NCBI RefSeq assembly: GCF_029382225.1
Contig: NZ_JARLTC010000042.1
Span: 1-64,000 of the forward strand
Reading direction: 5' to 3'
Length of the DNA: 64,000 nucleotides
Source of the DNA: Spongiactinospora sp. TRM90649
Lineage (GTDB): Bacteria; Actinomycetota; Actinomycetes; Streptosporangiales; Streptosporangiaceae
Positions 44,870 through 52,497 of the stretch are shown here, in pieces (the first letter of the stretch is position 1; every line of letters starts with the position of its first letter). The translations under genes and the position numbers were made by a program. The notes under the pieces are model-generated. The model saw nothing but the letters and a program-made list of their open reading frames with translations. It ran no database searches and was not told the DNA's origin.

Positions 44870-46585
44870 TCAGCGGCGGGCGTCCGGGGCCACGCCGATC
44901 TGACGGCGGGCCAGGAAGCGGACGGCCTTGCCGTTCGCGGTGAAGTGCGCGGTGGAGGTGAACCGCCTCGGCGCCGCCTCGCGCGACGGCGGGGTGACCC
45001 TGAAGACCAGCCGGGTGGACGCGCCGGGCTGGAGGGTCTTGCCGCGCGTGCTGCCGCGGACCCGCCAGCCGTCGGGGGCGTCGAGGTGCACCCGAAGGCC
45101 GCTCCAGGCGACCTTGGAGCCGTTGTGCAGGGTGACCACCAGCTCGTGCGGCTCACCGGCAGGGGTGTCGGGCCGTTCGATGAGCCGCATGCCGTACGGG
45201 ACGCGCGGGTCGGGGCCGACCGAGGCGTCCATCAGCGCGTTCAGCTCCGAGGCGATGTTCGGCCGCTTGGCCGCCAGGTCGTGCCGCTCGCCGCGGTCGG
45301 AGCGCAGGTCGTACAGCTCCAGCCGCCCGTCCGGCCCCGCGCCCGCGATGCCGGGGGAGAACCGCACGGCCTTCCAGCGGCCGCGCCGCACCGCCTGCGC
45401 CTTGCGCGGACGGTTCCAGAACAGGTGCTTGTGACCCGCGAACCCGGCCCCGGTGAACAGCCCGCGCATGGACAGGCCGTCCAGGTGGTCGGGCATTGGC
45501 AGGCCGGCGAGGTCGGCGAGGGTGGGCAGCACGTCCCAGAACGCCACCGGCTCGCTCTCCACGCCGCCCCTGCGGATCATCGCGGGCGACCAGGCGATCA
45601 TCGGGATCCGGATGCCGCCCTCGTACACGTCGCGCTTGTCCGCCCGGTAGGGGCCGTTGGAGTCGAACAGCCAGGGCGTGACGCCCTTCTCCCGCTGGGG
45701 GCCGTTGTCACCGGCGAACAGCACGATCGTGGAATCGGCCACGCCCGCCTCGCGCAGGGTCGCGATGATCTCGCCCACGTGCGAGTCGAGCCGGGTGACT
45801 TGCGCGGCGTGCCTGCGGTTGGGGCGGGTCCACGGCTCCTTCTCGTAACGGCCCGCGGTTCCTGGCACCTCGCTCGGAGCGTGCGGCAGCGTCGTCGGGA
45901 AGTAGAGCAGGAACGGATCGCCCGACTTCGCCGACCCCTTGATGAAGCGCTTGGCGCGGTCGAGGAACAGGTCGGGGGCGTAGTGCTTGCCGCCCAGTTG
46001 CACCCGCTCGCGGTTGTGCCACAGGTACGACGGCCAGTACTGGTGGGCGTGGCGGTGCCCGATGAAGCCGAAGAACTCCCCGAAACCGCGCGTGTTCGGG
46101 TGCGAGGGCTGGTGCGGCTGCTCCGGGCCGAACCCCCACTTGCCGATGCACGCGGTGCGGTAGCCGCCCAGCTTGAGCAGCCCGCCGAAGGTGAGGTCGG
46201 CGGAGGTCATCGACAACTGCGGCCCGCCCTCGGGGTTCTCCCGCACGGTCGAATGGCCCGTGTGCAGCCCGGTCAGCAGCGAGGCGCGCGAGGGGGCGCA
46301 CAGCGGGGCGCCGGAGTAGGCGCTGGTGAAGCGGATCCCCTCGGCGGCGAGCCGGTCGAGCTGCGGGGTGACGATCTTCTTCTGGCCGTAGCAGCCCAGC
46401 TCGCCCCAGCCGAGGTCGTCGGCCAGGATGATCACGAAGTTGGGCCTGTCGGGGAACCCGGCGGCACGGCCGGCGACACCGGCGGCCGCATGGGCGGCGG
46501 CGGGAAGCGCGCCCATGGCCGAGGTGGTGGCTAGTCCGCCGGCCCCGGCCAGGAAGGCACGGCGGGTGGGGGAGAGGTCGTTCAT
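44870..46585 (-). CDS. Secreted arylsulfatase-type sulfatase
   Basis: A 571-residue exported enzyme. The N-terminus is a Tat signal (PTRRAFLAGAGGLATTSA). The sulfatase domain has the metal pair ADDLGWG (Asp56, Asp57) and the formylglycine motif CAPSR (Cys96), which is converted to formylglycine for sulfate-ester hydrolysis. GDNGP and HVGEIIATL follow, as usual. The C-terminal about 90 residues form a separate beta sandwich (ELVVTLHNGSKVAWSGLRVH) resembling a substrate-binding domain. ATG at 46585. No sulfur transport genes lie near. Confidence 0.92.
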   Translation of the reverse strand: MNDLSPTRRAFLAGAGGLATTSAMGALPAAAHAAAGVAGRAAGFPDRPNFVIILADDLGWGELGCYGQKKIVTPQLDRLAAEGIRFTSAYSGAPLCAPSRASLLTGLHTGHSTVRENPEGGPQLSMTSADLTFGGLLKLGGYRTACIGKWGFGPEQPHQPSHPNTRGFGEFFGFIGHRHAHQYWPSYLWHNRERVQLGGKHYAPDLFLDRAKRFIKGSAKSGDPFLLYFPTTLPHAPSEVPGTAGRYEKEPWTRPNRRHAAQVTRLDSHVGEIIATLREAGVADSTIVLFAGDNGPQREKGVTPWLFDSNGPYRADKRDVYEGGIRIPMIAWSPAMIRRGGVESEPVAFWDVLPTLADLAGLPMPDHLDGLSMRGLFTGAGFAGHKHLFWNRPRKAQAVRRGRWKAVRFSPGIAGAGPDGRLELYDLRSDRGERHDLAAKRPNIASELNALMDASVGPDPRVPYGMRLIERPDTPAGEPHELVVTLHNGSKVAWSGLRVHLDAPDGWRVRGSTRGKTLQPGASTRLVFRVTPPSREAAPRRFTSTAHFTANGKAVRFLARRQIGVAPDARR

Positions 46586-46876
46586 TGGCTCCGCTTCGAT
46601 CTGGAGGGTCGGCGGGAGTGTAGCGATTGATCGTTAACCACAGGCGGCGTCAGCGCGAAGAGCGGGTGTCACGCCGGCAGGGGTGGGCAGCCGCTCATGC
46701 GCAGTCTCCTTCCGCGGGCGTGGGGGCTCCGCCGCGTGGCCCGGGAGCCGTTTCGGCCGGAGTGAAACGAAGAACCACCCGGATTATGGCCCCAACAGGC
46801 GGGGCATGCGATCGGAAGGTGCGCTCTTTGCATACGTGTCGCGCACATGACCGAACGTGCGTTTGAATCAGTGCTC
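46586..46876. other. Intergenic region between divergent sulfatase and alkB
   Basis: Contains promoter sequences for both genes and the 10-codon mini-ORF at 46669-46698. Longer frames through here lack ribosome sites and coding-type codon use. No other feature is seen. Confidence 0.4.
46669..46698 (-). CDS. Candidate leader peptide (9 codons) upstream of the sulfatase
   Basis: Minus-strand ATG at 46698 with AAGGAG 7 nt upstream encodes MSGCPPLPA and then TGA. It ends 83 nt before the sulfatase ATG. The ribosome site is as good as any in the window, but the peptide is short and has one cysteine only. It may be a translated leader for attenuation or a chance ORF. Confidence 0.3.
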   Translation of the reverse strand: MSGCPPLPA

Positions 46877-46882
46877 TATAGT
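46877..46882 (+). promoter_or_regulatory. -10 element for the leaderless alkB mRNA
   Basis: TATAGT followed by 6 nt and the ATG at 46889; no Shine-Dalgarno. A TTGAATCAGTG element just upstream partly resembles the actinobacterial DNA-damage motif TTGTCAGTG, but its spacing to the -10 is too short to call it. Confidence 0.5.
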
Positions 46883-46888
46883 GGGCGA

Positions 46889-47518
46889 ATGACCGCCGCT
46901 TTCCAAGAGTCTCTGCTCGATCTTGGCCAGGAGGCCGGTCCCCGCGCGCTCGGCCCGTCGGTGCGGCGCACCGCCCTCGCCCACGGCGCCTGGATCGACC
47001 ACCGGCCCGCCTGGCTCGCCGGGGCCGACGCGCTGTTCCACCGCCTGCGCGACGCCGTCCCATGGCACGCCGAACGCCGGCGCATGTACGACCGCGTGGT
47101 CGACGTACCCCGGCTGCTGAAGTTCTACGAGGACGGCGAGCCCCTGCCCGACCCCGCGCTCGCCCAGGCCATGCGGGCGCTCAACGCGCACTACACCTCC
47201 GAACTGGGCGAGCCGTTCCGCACCGCTGGGCTGTGCCTCTACCGCGACGGCCGCGACAGCGTCGCCTGGCACGGCGACACCATCGGCCGGGGCGCCACCC
47301 ACGACACCATGGTCGCCATCCTCAGCGTCGGCGCCCCGCGCGCCCTGCACCTCCGTCCCCGCACCGGCGGCCCCGCCCTACGCTACGAACTGGGCCACGG
47401 CGACCTCCTCGTCATGGGCGGCACCTGCCAACGCACCTGGGAACACGCCATCCCCAAGACCGCCCGCCCCGCCGGCCCACGCATCAGCATCCAATTCCGC
47501 CCCCACGGAGTTCGATGA
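46889..47518 (+). CDS. alkB: AlkB-type alpha-ketoglutarate/Fe(II) dioxygenase (DNA alkylation repair)
   Basis: A 209-residue oxygenase that reverses alkyl lesions on nucleic-acid bases. Metal ligands are His128 and Asp130 in AWHGDTIG and His186 in WEHAIPK; Arg198 in RISIQFR binds 2-oxoglutarate. The start MTAAFQESLLD and ATG at 46889 are supported by a -10 at 46877. The 3' end overlaps the convergent hydrolase gene by 35 nt. Confidence 0.9.
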   Translation: MTAAFQESLLDLGQEAGPRALGPSVRRTALAHGAWIDHRPAWLAGADALFHRLRDAVPWHAERRRMYDRVVDVPRLLKFYEDGEPLPDPALAQAMRALNAHYTSELGEPFRTAGLCLYRDGRDSVAWHGDTIGRGATHDTMVAILSVGAPRALHLRPRTGGPALRYELGHGDLLVMGGTCQRTWEHAIPKTARPAGPRISIQFRPHGVR

Positions 47519-48338
47519 CCCCACTGCCGGTCGCCGTCGTGGCGTGGGCGGTCAGGGCGGCGTTGAACTCGGTGGGGCGTTCCAGGTTGGGCATGTGTGC
47601 CGCGCCCTCGATCACCACGAGGCGTGAGCCGGGGATCGCGTCGTGCATCAGGCGGGCCTCGGAGATCGGGGTGTACTCGTCCTCGTCGCCCACCACGATC
47701 AGGACCGGCACGTCGGCCTGGGAGAGCGAGCCGAGATAGTCGGGACGGATCGCCCGGCCGCGCAGCGCCGCCGCGGCGCCCTCGGGGGAGGTGCGTCGCA
47801 TCATGCCCAGCACGTGCTCGGCGACCTCCGGCAGGCGCTGGATGTTGGCCGGGGAGACCATCTTGGCGATGACCTCGTCGGCGTAGCCGTCCATCCCCTC
47901 GCGCAGCAGGCGTTCGGCCATCTCCTCGCGGGCCCGCCGTCCCTCTGGGGTCTCGGCCTGAGCCGTCGTGTCGGCGAGCACCATACCGAGGACCCTCGCC
48001 GGGAAGGACCGGTGGAACTCCATGACGATCTGCCCGCCCATGGAAAGGCCCGCCAGCAGCGCGCGCTCCATGCCCAGGTGGTCCATCAGGGCGGCGATGT
48101 CGGAGGCGAAGCCGGACAGCGGGGTGATGCCCGGCACGACGGCGCTGCCGCCGTAGCCACGCAGGTCGGGGGCGATCACCCGCAGCCCCTCGGCGCGCAG
48201 GCGCTCGACCTGCGGGCGCCACATCGTCCGGTCGAACGGATGGCCGTGGACCAGCACGACCGCGGGCGCGGCCGGGTCGCCCTCGTCGTCGTAGGCGATG
48301 GTGATCCCGTTGATGGTGATGGTCTTCGCAGTAGGCAT
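47484..48338 (-). CDS. Alpha/beta hydrolase
   Basis: A 284-residue serine hydrolase. The nucleophile elbow is GLSMGGQ, the acid is in VVGDEDEYTP, and the histidine is in EGAAHMPNLERP; the oxyanion loop is VHGHPFDRTMW. Similar proteins include 3-oxoadipate enol-lactonases and esterases. ATG at 48338 is 6 nt after a TAGCAT -10, with no ribosome site, so it is probably leaderless. It is divergent from the MocR gene, which likely regulates it. Confidence 0.88.
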   Translation of the reverse strand: MPTAKTITINGITIAYDDEGDPAAPAVVLVHGHPFDRTMWRPQVERLRAEGLRVIAPDLRGYGGSAVVPGITPLSGFASDIAALMDHLGMERALLAGLSMGGQIVMEFHRSFPARVLGMVLADTTAQAETPEGRRAREEMAERLLREGMDGYADEVIAKMVSPANIQRLPEVAEHVLGMMRRTSPEGAAAALRGRAIRPDYLGSLSQADVPVLIVVGDEDEYTPISEARLMHDAIPGSRLVVIEGAAHMPNLERPTEFNAALTAHATTATGSGVIELRGGGIGC

Positions 48339-48344
48339 GCTCCG

Positions 48345-48350
48345 ATGCTA
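48345..48350 (-). promoter_or_regulatory. -10 element for the leaderless alpha/beta-hydrolase mRNA
   Basis: On the minus strand TAGCAT, then 6 nt, then the ATG at 48338. It adjoins the first CGGTGCAATAT repeat. Confidence 0.45.
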
Positions 48351-48352
48351 TT

Positions 48353-48399
48353 CGGTGCAATATCTCATAGCAATTGCGAAAATGCTCTCGGTGCAATAT
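48353..48399. promoter_or_regulatory. Two CGGTGCAATAT direct repeats (MocR-type operator)
   Basis: CGGTGCAATAT at 48353-48363 and again at 48389-48399, 36 bp apart and on the same strand, with GCAATTGC (48370-48377) between. The second copy overlaps a possible -10 for the MocR gene, 10 bp before its ATG. Direct-repeat sites are the usual targets of GntR/MocR regulators such as GabR and PdxR. Confidence 0.6.
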
Positions 48400-48409
48400 A
48401 ACCGACGGT

Positions 48410-49735
48410 ATGGCAGAGGATTACCGGGCCGTCGCCGACGCGATCGCCGCGCGCATCGCGTCGGGCGAGTTGCGGCCGGGGGAGCGGCTCCCCGCCCAGC
48501 GTGCGTTCGCCAGGGCCCATCGCATCGCGAGCAGTACCGCCGCCCGCGTCTACGGCGAGCTGATCCGGCGCGGCCTGGCCGTCGGCGAGGTCGGGCGGGG
48601 CACCTTCGTCCGCGCGGCGGGCGCCCCGTCCGATCCGCCGCTCGCCGAGCCCGCCGCCGCCCGCGTCGATCTGGAGCTCAACTTCTCCGTGCTGCCCGAG
48701 CAGCCCGCGCTGCTGGCCCCCGCGCTGGACGGCATGCTGCGCCCCGCCGCCCTCGCCGCCGCGCTTGGCCCCCTGGGCGTCGCCGGCACCCCGGCCGCCC
48801 GCGACGCCGCCGCCGGGGCGCTGTCACGCGGCGGATGGTCCCCCGACCCGCGACACCTGCTGTTCGCGGGCAGCGGCAGGCAGGCCATCGCCGCCACTAT
48901 CGCCGCGCTCGTCCCGTCGGGTGAGCGGCTCGGCGTCGAGGCCCTGACGTACCCGATCGTCAAGGGCGTCGCGGCCCGCCTGGGGATCACCCTGGTCCCG
49001 CTGCCGATGGACGAACACGGCCTCGACCCCGACGCCGTCCGCGCCGCCCTGCCCCTGCGCGCCCTCTACCTGCAGCCCGCCCTGCACAACCCGCTCGGTG
49101 TCACGATGCCGGAACACCGCCGCCTCGACCTGGCCCGGCTGCTGCGCGACCACGACCTTGTGGCGATCGAGGACGCCGTCTACGCCTTCCTGCGCGACGA
49201 CCTCGCCCCGCTCGCCGCTCTCGCGCCCGAGCGCACCGTGGTCGTGGACAGCCTGTCCAAGCGGATCGCGCCCGGCCTCAGCGCCGGATTCATCATGCCC
49301 CCGGGGCCGCCGGCCCCGAAGATCGCCGCCGCCCTGCGATCGGCCGGGTGGGCGGCCTCGCCGTTCGCGCTGGAGGCGGCGACCCGATGGATGACCCAGG
49401 GCGTCACCGCCGTGGTGGAGGCCGCCAAACGCGCCGACGCGGCCGAACGCCAGCGCCTGGCCGCCGAACACCTGGCGGGCTTCGACCTGCTGGCCGACCC
49501 GGCCGCCTACCACTGCTGGTGGCGTCTCCCCGAACCCTGGCGTGCCGACACCTTCGTGGCCGCCGCCGCCCGGCGCGGCATCGCGGTCACCCCGGCGGCC
49601 GCGTTCGCGACCGGGCCGGGCCACGCCCCCAACGCCGTCCGCCTGGCCCTGGCCTCTCCACCTCTCCCCGTCCTCTCAACCGCCCTCGACGCCCTCGCCA
49701 CCCTCGCCGAGGAAGACGACACAGGCGTCGAATGA
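48410..49735 (+). CDS. MocR/PdxR-type GntR regulator fused to an aminotransferase-fold domain
   Basis: A 441-residue protein. The GntR winged-helix is at about residues 1-68 (DAIAARIASGELRPGERLPA, SSTAARVYGELIRRGL). Residues about 100-441 have the fold-type-I PLP aminotransferase pattern, with the PLP lysine at 284 in DSLSKRIAPGLSAGF and YLQPALHNPLGVTM. MocR proteins usually sense PLP or an amine and act on the divergent promoter. It is divergent from the alpha/beta hydrolase with direct repeats between. Start ATG 48410. Confidence 0.9.
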   Translation: MAEDYRAVADAIAARIASGELRPGERLPAQRAFARAHRIASSTAARVYGELIRRGLAVGEVGRGTFVRAAGAPSDPPLAEPAAARVDLELNFSVLPEQPALLAPALDGMLRPAALAAALGPLGVAGTPAARDAAAGALSRGGWSPDPRHLLFAGSGRQAIAATIAALVPSGERLGVEALTYPIVKGVAARLGITLVPLPMDEHGLDPDAVRAALPLRALYLQPALHNPLGVTMPEHRRLDLARLLRDHDLVAIEDAVYAFLRDDLAPLAALAPERTVVVDSLSKRIAPGLSAGFIMPPGPPAPKIAAALRSAGWAASPFALEAATRWMTQGVTAVVEAAKRADAAERQRLAAEHLAGFDLLADPAAYHCWWRLPEPWRADTFVAAAARRGIAVTPAAAFATGPGHAPNAVRLALASPPLPVLSTALDALATLAEEDDTGVE

Positions 49736-49759
49736 CCCGGCCGCCGGGCCGGAGTTCGG

Positions 49760-49765
49760 TACGTT
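49760..49765 (+). promoter_or_regulatory. -10 element for the lytic transglycosylase gene
   Basis: TACGTT, then 7 nt (GGGGCGG), then ATG at 49773. The GGGGCGG could also act as a ribosome site, so leaderless start is probable but not certain. Confidence 0.4.
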
Positions 49766-49772
49766 GGGGCGG

Positions 49773-50735
49773 ATGAGCGAGCAGGCAGCGGACAACCGAA
49801 CTCCCCGGCGGGTCATCGTCTCCGTCTTCGCGGCGGTGGCCCTGGCGACGGCCGGGTGCGGCGTGACGGCACCGTCCGACGCGGCGAGCCGTACCCCCGC
49901 CCCGACGACGCGGGCGGCCACCCCGGAAGACCGTCAGACCACCCCCGCCACGCCCGCTCCCGCCGAGGATCCGCCGCCCGCCCCGGGCGTCGCCCTGCCC
50001 AAGGCCCCGGCCGACCTCGCCGACGCACTCACCCGCACCACCAGGGACCTGCGCGCGGCCGTCGGCGAGTGGGCCGGAACCGACGACGAGTCCCGCCCGC
50101 CCGAGCGGGTCGTACTGCTCGCCCTGCACCAGCAGCGGATCTACCGCCACCTGGCCAGGAACCCCGGCACCGCCACGCGCACCTACGCCCGGCTGTCGCG
50201 CCCTCTGGCCAAGGAGGCCAAGGACAACGTCACCGCGGCCCGCGACCTGCTCTCCCTGGTGCGTCCGCTCAAGGGCGGATCGACCCTCCGGGTCCGCGCC
50301 GCCGAACCGGCCGGAGCGCTGATCCGGCACTTCAAACGGGCCGAGCGCCGGTTCGGCGTCTCCTGGCAGGTGCTGGCCGCCGTGATGTTCGTCGAGACCA
50401 AGTTCGGCCGGGTCCGCTCGCCGAGCCACACCGGGGCCAAGGGCCCGATGCAGTTCATGCCGGGCACCTGGGCCGCGTACGGCATGGGCGGCGACGTCAA
50501 CGACACCGGCGACGCCATCCTCGCCGCCGCCAACTACCTGCACGCCTCGGGCGCTCCACGCGACTACGAGAAGGCGCTCTACGCCTACAACCACTCCCGC
50601 CGCTACGTGAACGCGGTCCTGCTGCACGCCGGTCAGATCAAACGCGACGTGCGTAATTACTACGCGTACTACAACTGGTCCGTATTTGTAGTGACCACCG
50701 AGGGTGACCGCCGCCTCACCGGCCCCGGCCGCTGA
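49773..50735 (+). CDS. Lytic transglycosylase-like lipoprotein
   Basis: A 320-residue secreted lipoprotein. The signal peptide ends in the lipobox LATAGC (about residues 27-32). A Thr/Pro/Ala-rich stalk (about 35-80) leads to a helical region and an SLT domain at about 190-305, with catalytic Glu208 in FVETKFGRV and the motifs GAKGPMQFMPGTWAAYG and AANYLH. It would cleave peptidoglycan glycan strands at the cell surface. It is on the same strand as and 37 bp after the MocR gene but has its own -10. Confidence 0.88.
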   Translation: MSEQAADNRTPRRVIVSVFAAVALATAGCGVTAPSDAASRTPAPTTRAATPEDRQTTPATPAPAEDPPPAPGVALPKAPADLADALTRTTRDLRAAVGEWAGTDDESRPPERVVLLALHQQRIYRHLARNPGTATRTYARLSRPLAKEAKDNVTAARDLLSLVRPLKGGSTLRVRAAEPAGALIRHFKRAERRFGVSWQVLAAVMFVETKFGRVRSPSHTGAKGPMQFMPGTWAAYGMGGDVNDTGDAILAAANYLHASGAPRDYEKALYAYNHSRRYVNAVLLHAGQIKRDVRNYYAYYNWSVFVVTTEGDRRLTGPGR

Positions 50736-50807
50736 CCCGGCAGCGGCCGGGGAAGCGTCGCGTCGCTGCGGCGGTCCCCCTCGGCACCGGCCCTGCGGGC
50801 TTCCCGG

Positions 50808-51680
50808 TCAGAATCCGGGCGGCGGGGACGCGCCGGGGCCGGGTACGACGTGCAGGACGATCACCCCGTCGTTGTAGGTGTCCCCCTTGGCCACCTTCCA
50901 GGTCGGATCGATGCGCGCGGCGGGCACGTTCTCCTCGAATTCGTAGCCCTCGCCTCCGCCCGCGCCGTGCGACGGCCAGTCGAGGCCGTAGGCGACGGCC
51001 AGGCCGCGTTCGCGCACCACCCGTACCGCTTCCGCCACGGAACGCCCCTGGAGCCGCACCCCGGCGAGCGCCTCTCCCGGCCACTCGGCGTCCGCGGGGA
51101 AGCCGTACTTCTCCCCGGGCTTCGCCGGACGGGCCAGCCTGACCTCCGCGCGCGTCTTGATGTCGGCCGTGACGCGGAAGGCGGCGACACAGCCGTTGAC
51201 ATCCGTGGGGCAGTCGCCGCCGACGAAGGTCGCGAGCGAGTCGTCGCCCGGATCCGCCTTGTCGAATCCGAACACGGCGCCGGGCTGCCGCGGCGACACG
51301 GGGATGAGCGTCACCGTCAGGTTGTCCAGGCCGACCTTGCGGAAGGCCCGCTGCAACTCGGCCGGGTCGGGATCTCCTTCGGTGAAGTAGAAGGCGTACT
51401 CGTCGCCCACGCGGTCGATGGTCACGGCCTGGCCGGCGTACACCCGCTCGGACACCCTGAGCAAGGACGGCCCGACCACGATGGCCGTGGCCAAGGCGGC
51501 GGCCGACACCATGCCGATCAACACGCGGCGCGGAGAGAACGCGCGCCGTCGCGGGGCGGGATCGTGTTCCAGCGCGACGATCCGTGTCAGCAGGGCGTCG
51601 GCCCCCGCGGCGGACGCCCGGCCGGCCAGGTCCTCGTCCCGTACCCGCGCCCGGTCCTGGAAGAGCTGGTCGTTGTTCAC
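50808..51680 (-). CDS. Membrane protein with PASTA-like C-terminus, co-encoded with the ECF sigma factor
   Basis: A 290-residue protein with a short cytoplasmic part (about 1-52), one TM helix (about 53-72, LIGMVSAAALATAIVVGPSLL) and an outer domain. Residues about 205-290 (SVAEAVRVVRERGLAVAYG, VIVLHVVPGPG) resemble a PASTA-like helix-strand pattern. The outer region also has the Cys pair DCPTDVNGC. GTG at 51680 overlaps the sigma stop as GTGA and has GGAG 6 nt upstream. Located directly after an ECF sigma gene, it is a plausible anti-sigma or sigma-dependent target; the N-terminal part shows no zinc-binding anti-sigma motif. Confidence 0.7.
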   Translation of the reverse strand: MNNDQLFQDRARVRDEDLAGRASAAGADALLTRIVALEHDPAPRRRAFSPRRVLIGMVSAAALATAIVVGPSLLRVSERVYAGQAVTIDRVGDEYAFYFTEGDPDPAELQRAFRKVGLDNLTVTLIPVSPRQPGAVFGFDKADPGDDSLATFVGGDCPTDVNGCVAAFRVTADIKTRAEVRLARPAKPGEKYGFPADAEWPGEALAGVRLQGRSVAEAVRVVRERGLAVAYGLDWPSHGAGGGEGYEFEENVPAARIDPTWKVAKGDTYNDGVIVLHVVPGPGASPPPGF

Positions 51681-52225
51681 CGTGTCTCCTCGATGAGCGG
51701 TCGTGACGCGAAGCGGGCCGATGAGCGGGTCTTCGCCAGGGCCTTGGCGAAGCGCCCGCGGGCCCGGTGCAGGCGGACGCGGACGGCGTTGCGCGAGCAG
51801 TTCAGCACCTCGGCGATCTCGCCGGGGTCGAGCCCTTCCCAGAGGGCCAGGCCCAGCACCTCCCGATCGCGGTCGGAGAGCAGGTCCATGGCGTCGTCCA
51901 CGTCGTCGGGGCCGTCCGGTGGCGAGGGGCGGGCGTAGAGGTGTTCGATCTCCGCGGTGAGTTCGGTGTGCCGGGTGAGCCTGCGCCGCTCGCCGCGGCG
52001 GTGGTTGGCCAGGACGCGCCGGGCCACGCCGTACAGCCACAGCTTGCCGGCCTCGCCGTGGGGAAGGTCGGCGATCCGCCGCCAGGCGATCGTGTAGGTC
52101 TCGGCCACGATGTCGGCGGCGTCCTCCGGAGAGGAGCACCGCCGCACGGCGTATCCGAGGATCTGCTCATAGGTCTGCCGGTACACCGTCTCGAACCGGG
52201 AAGGCCGGTCGTCTTGTTCACTCAC
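51677..52225 (-). CDS. ECF-type RNA polymerase sigma factor
   Basis: A 182-residue sigma factor. Region 2 is about residues 10-75 (FETVYRQTYEQILGYAVRR, DAADIVAETYTIAWRRI) and region 4 about 110-165 (LLSDRDREVLGLALWEGLDP, CSRNAVRVRLHRARG). GTG at 52225. It is translationally coupled to a TM protein that may be its anti-sigma. An AACC-N16-GTCT sequence upstream on the same strand suggests autoregulation. Confidence 0.9.
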   Translation of the reverse strand: MSEQDDRPSRFETVYRQTYEQILGYAVRRCSSPEDAADIVAETYTIAWRRIADLPHGEAGKLWLYGVARRVLANHRRGERRRLTRHTELTAEIEHLYARPSPPDGPDDVDDAMDLLSDRDREVLGLALWEGLDPGEIAEVLNCSRNAVRVRLHRARGRFAKALAKTRSSARFASRPLIEETR

Positions 52226-52239
52226 GGGTCATCCTCGTC

Positions 52240-52263
52240 AGACCTCTCCGATCGTTGTGGGTT
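52240..52263 (-). promoter_or_regulatory. Candidate ECF-type promoter (autoregulatory)
   Basis: On the minus strand AACC (52263-52260) and GTCT (52243-52240) are separated by 16 nt, the spacing of AAC/GTC-type ECF promoters, about 15 bp before the sigma start. Confidence 0.4.
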
Positions 52264-52361
52264 GCATCTCTTACGTGTCAGCGGGCGGCGGCAGGATTTC
52301 AGCCGGCCGCGCCGGCGGGGTGGACATGTGGGAAAGATCGGGCATTTGGCATGGGGTTGGC

Positions 52362-52375
52362 GGGACCTTCGCCCC
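52362..52375 (+). promoter_or_regulatory. DosR-like box upstream of the nitrate transporter gene
   Basis: GGGACCTTCGCCCC resembles the DosR/DevR core GGGACTWWAGTCCC, with a perfect left arm and spacing and one mismatch in the right arm. It lies 122 bp before the narK-type ATG. The surrounding 52264-52361 shows no further features. Confidence 0.4.
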
Positions 52376-52497
52376 TGGGAGGGGGCGGAGGCCCGCGATG
52401 GGATGTGGTGACGAATCAGGGGAGGAGATCGCGGCGAGGCGGTGCGGCGTGTCGCGGCACTTCCGGCGGGCGTGATCGGCGTGACGAGGCGGATGAG

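Noticed and set aside
46627..46866. Plus-strand 79-codon frame between sulfatase and alkB
   Set aside because: No ribosome site, poor codon use, and no homology features; it overlaps the regulatory region.
46850..46889. DNA-damage (PafBC/RecA-NDp type) promoter for alkB
   Set aside because: Only part of TTGTCAGTG is matched and the gap to the -10 is about 3 nt rather than the roughly 8 nt expected.
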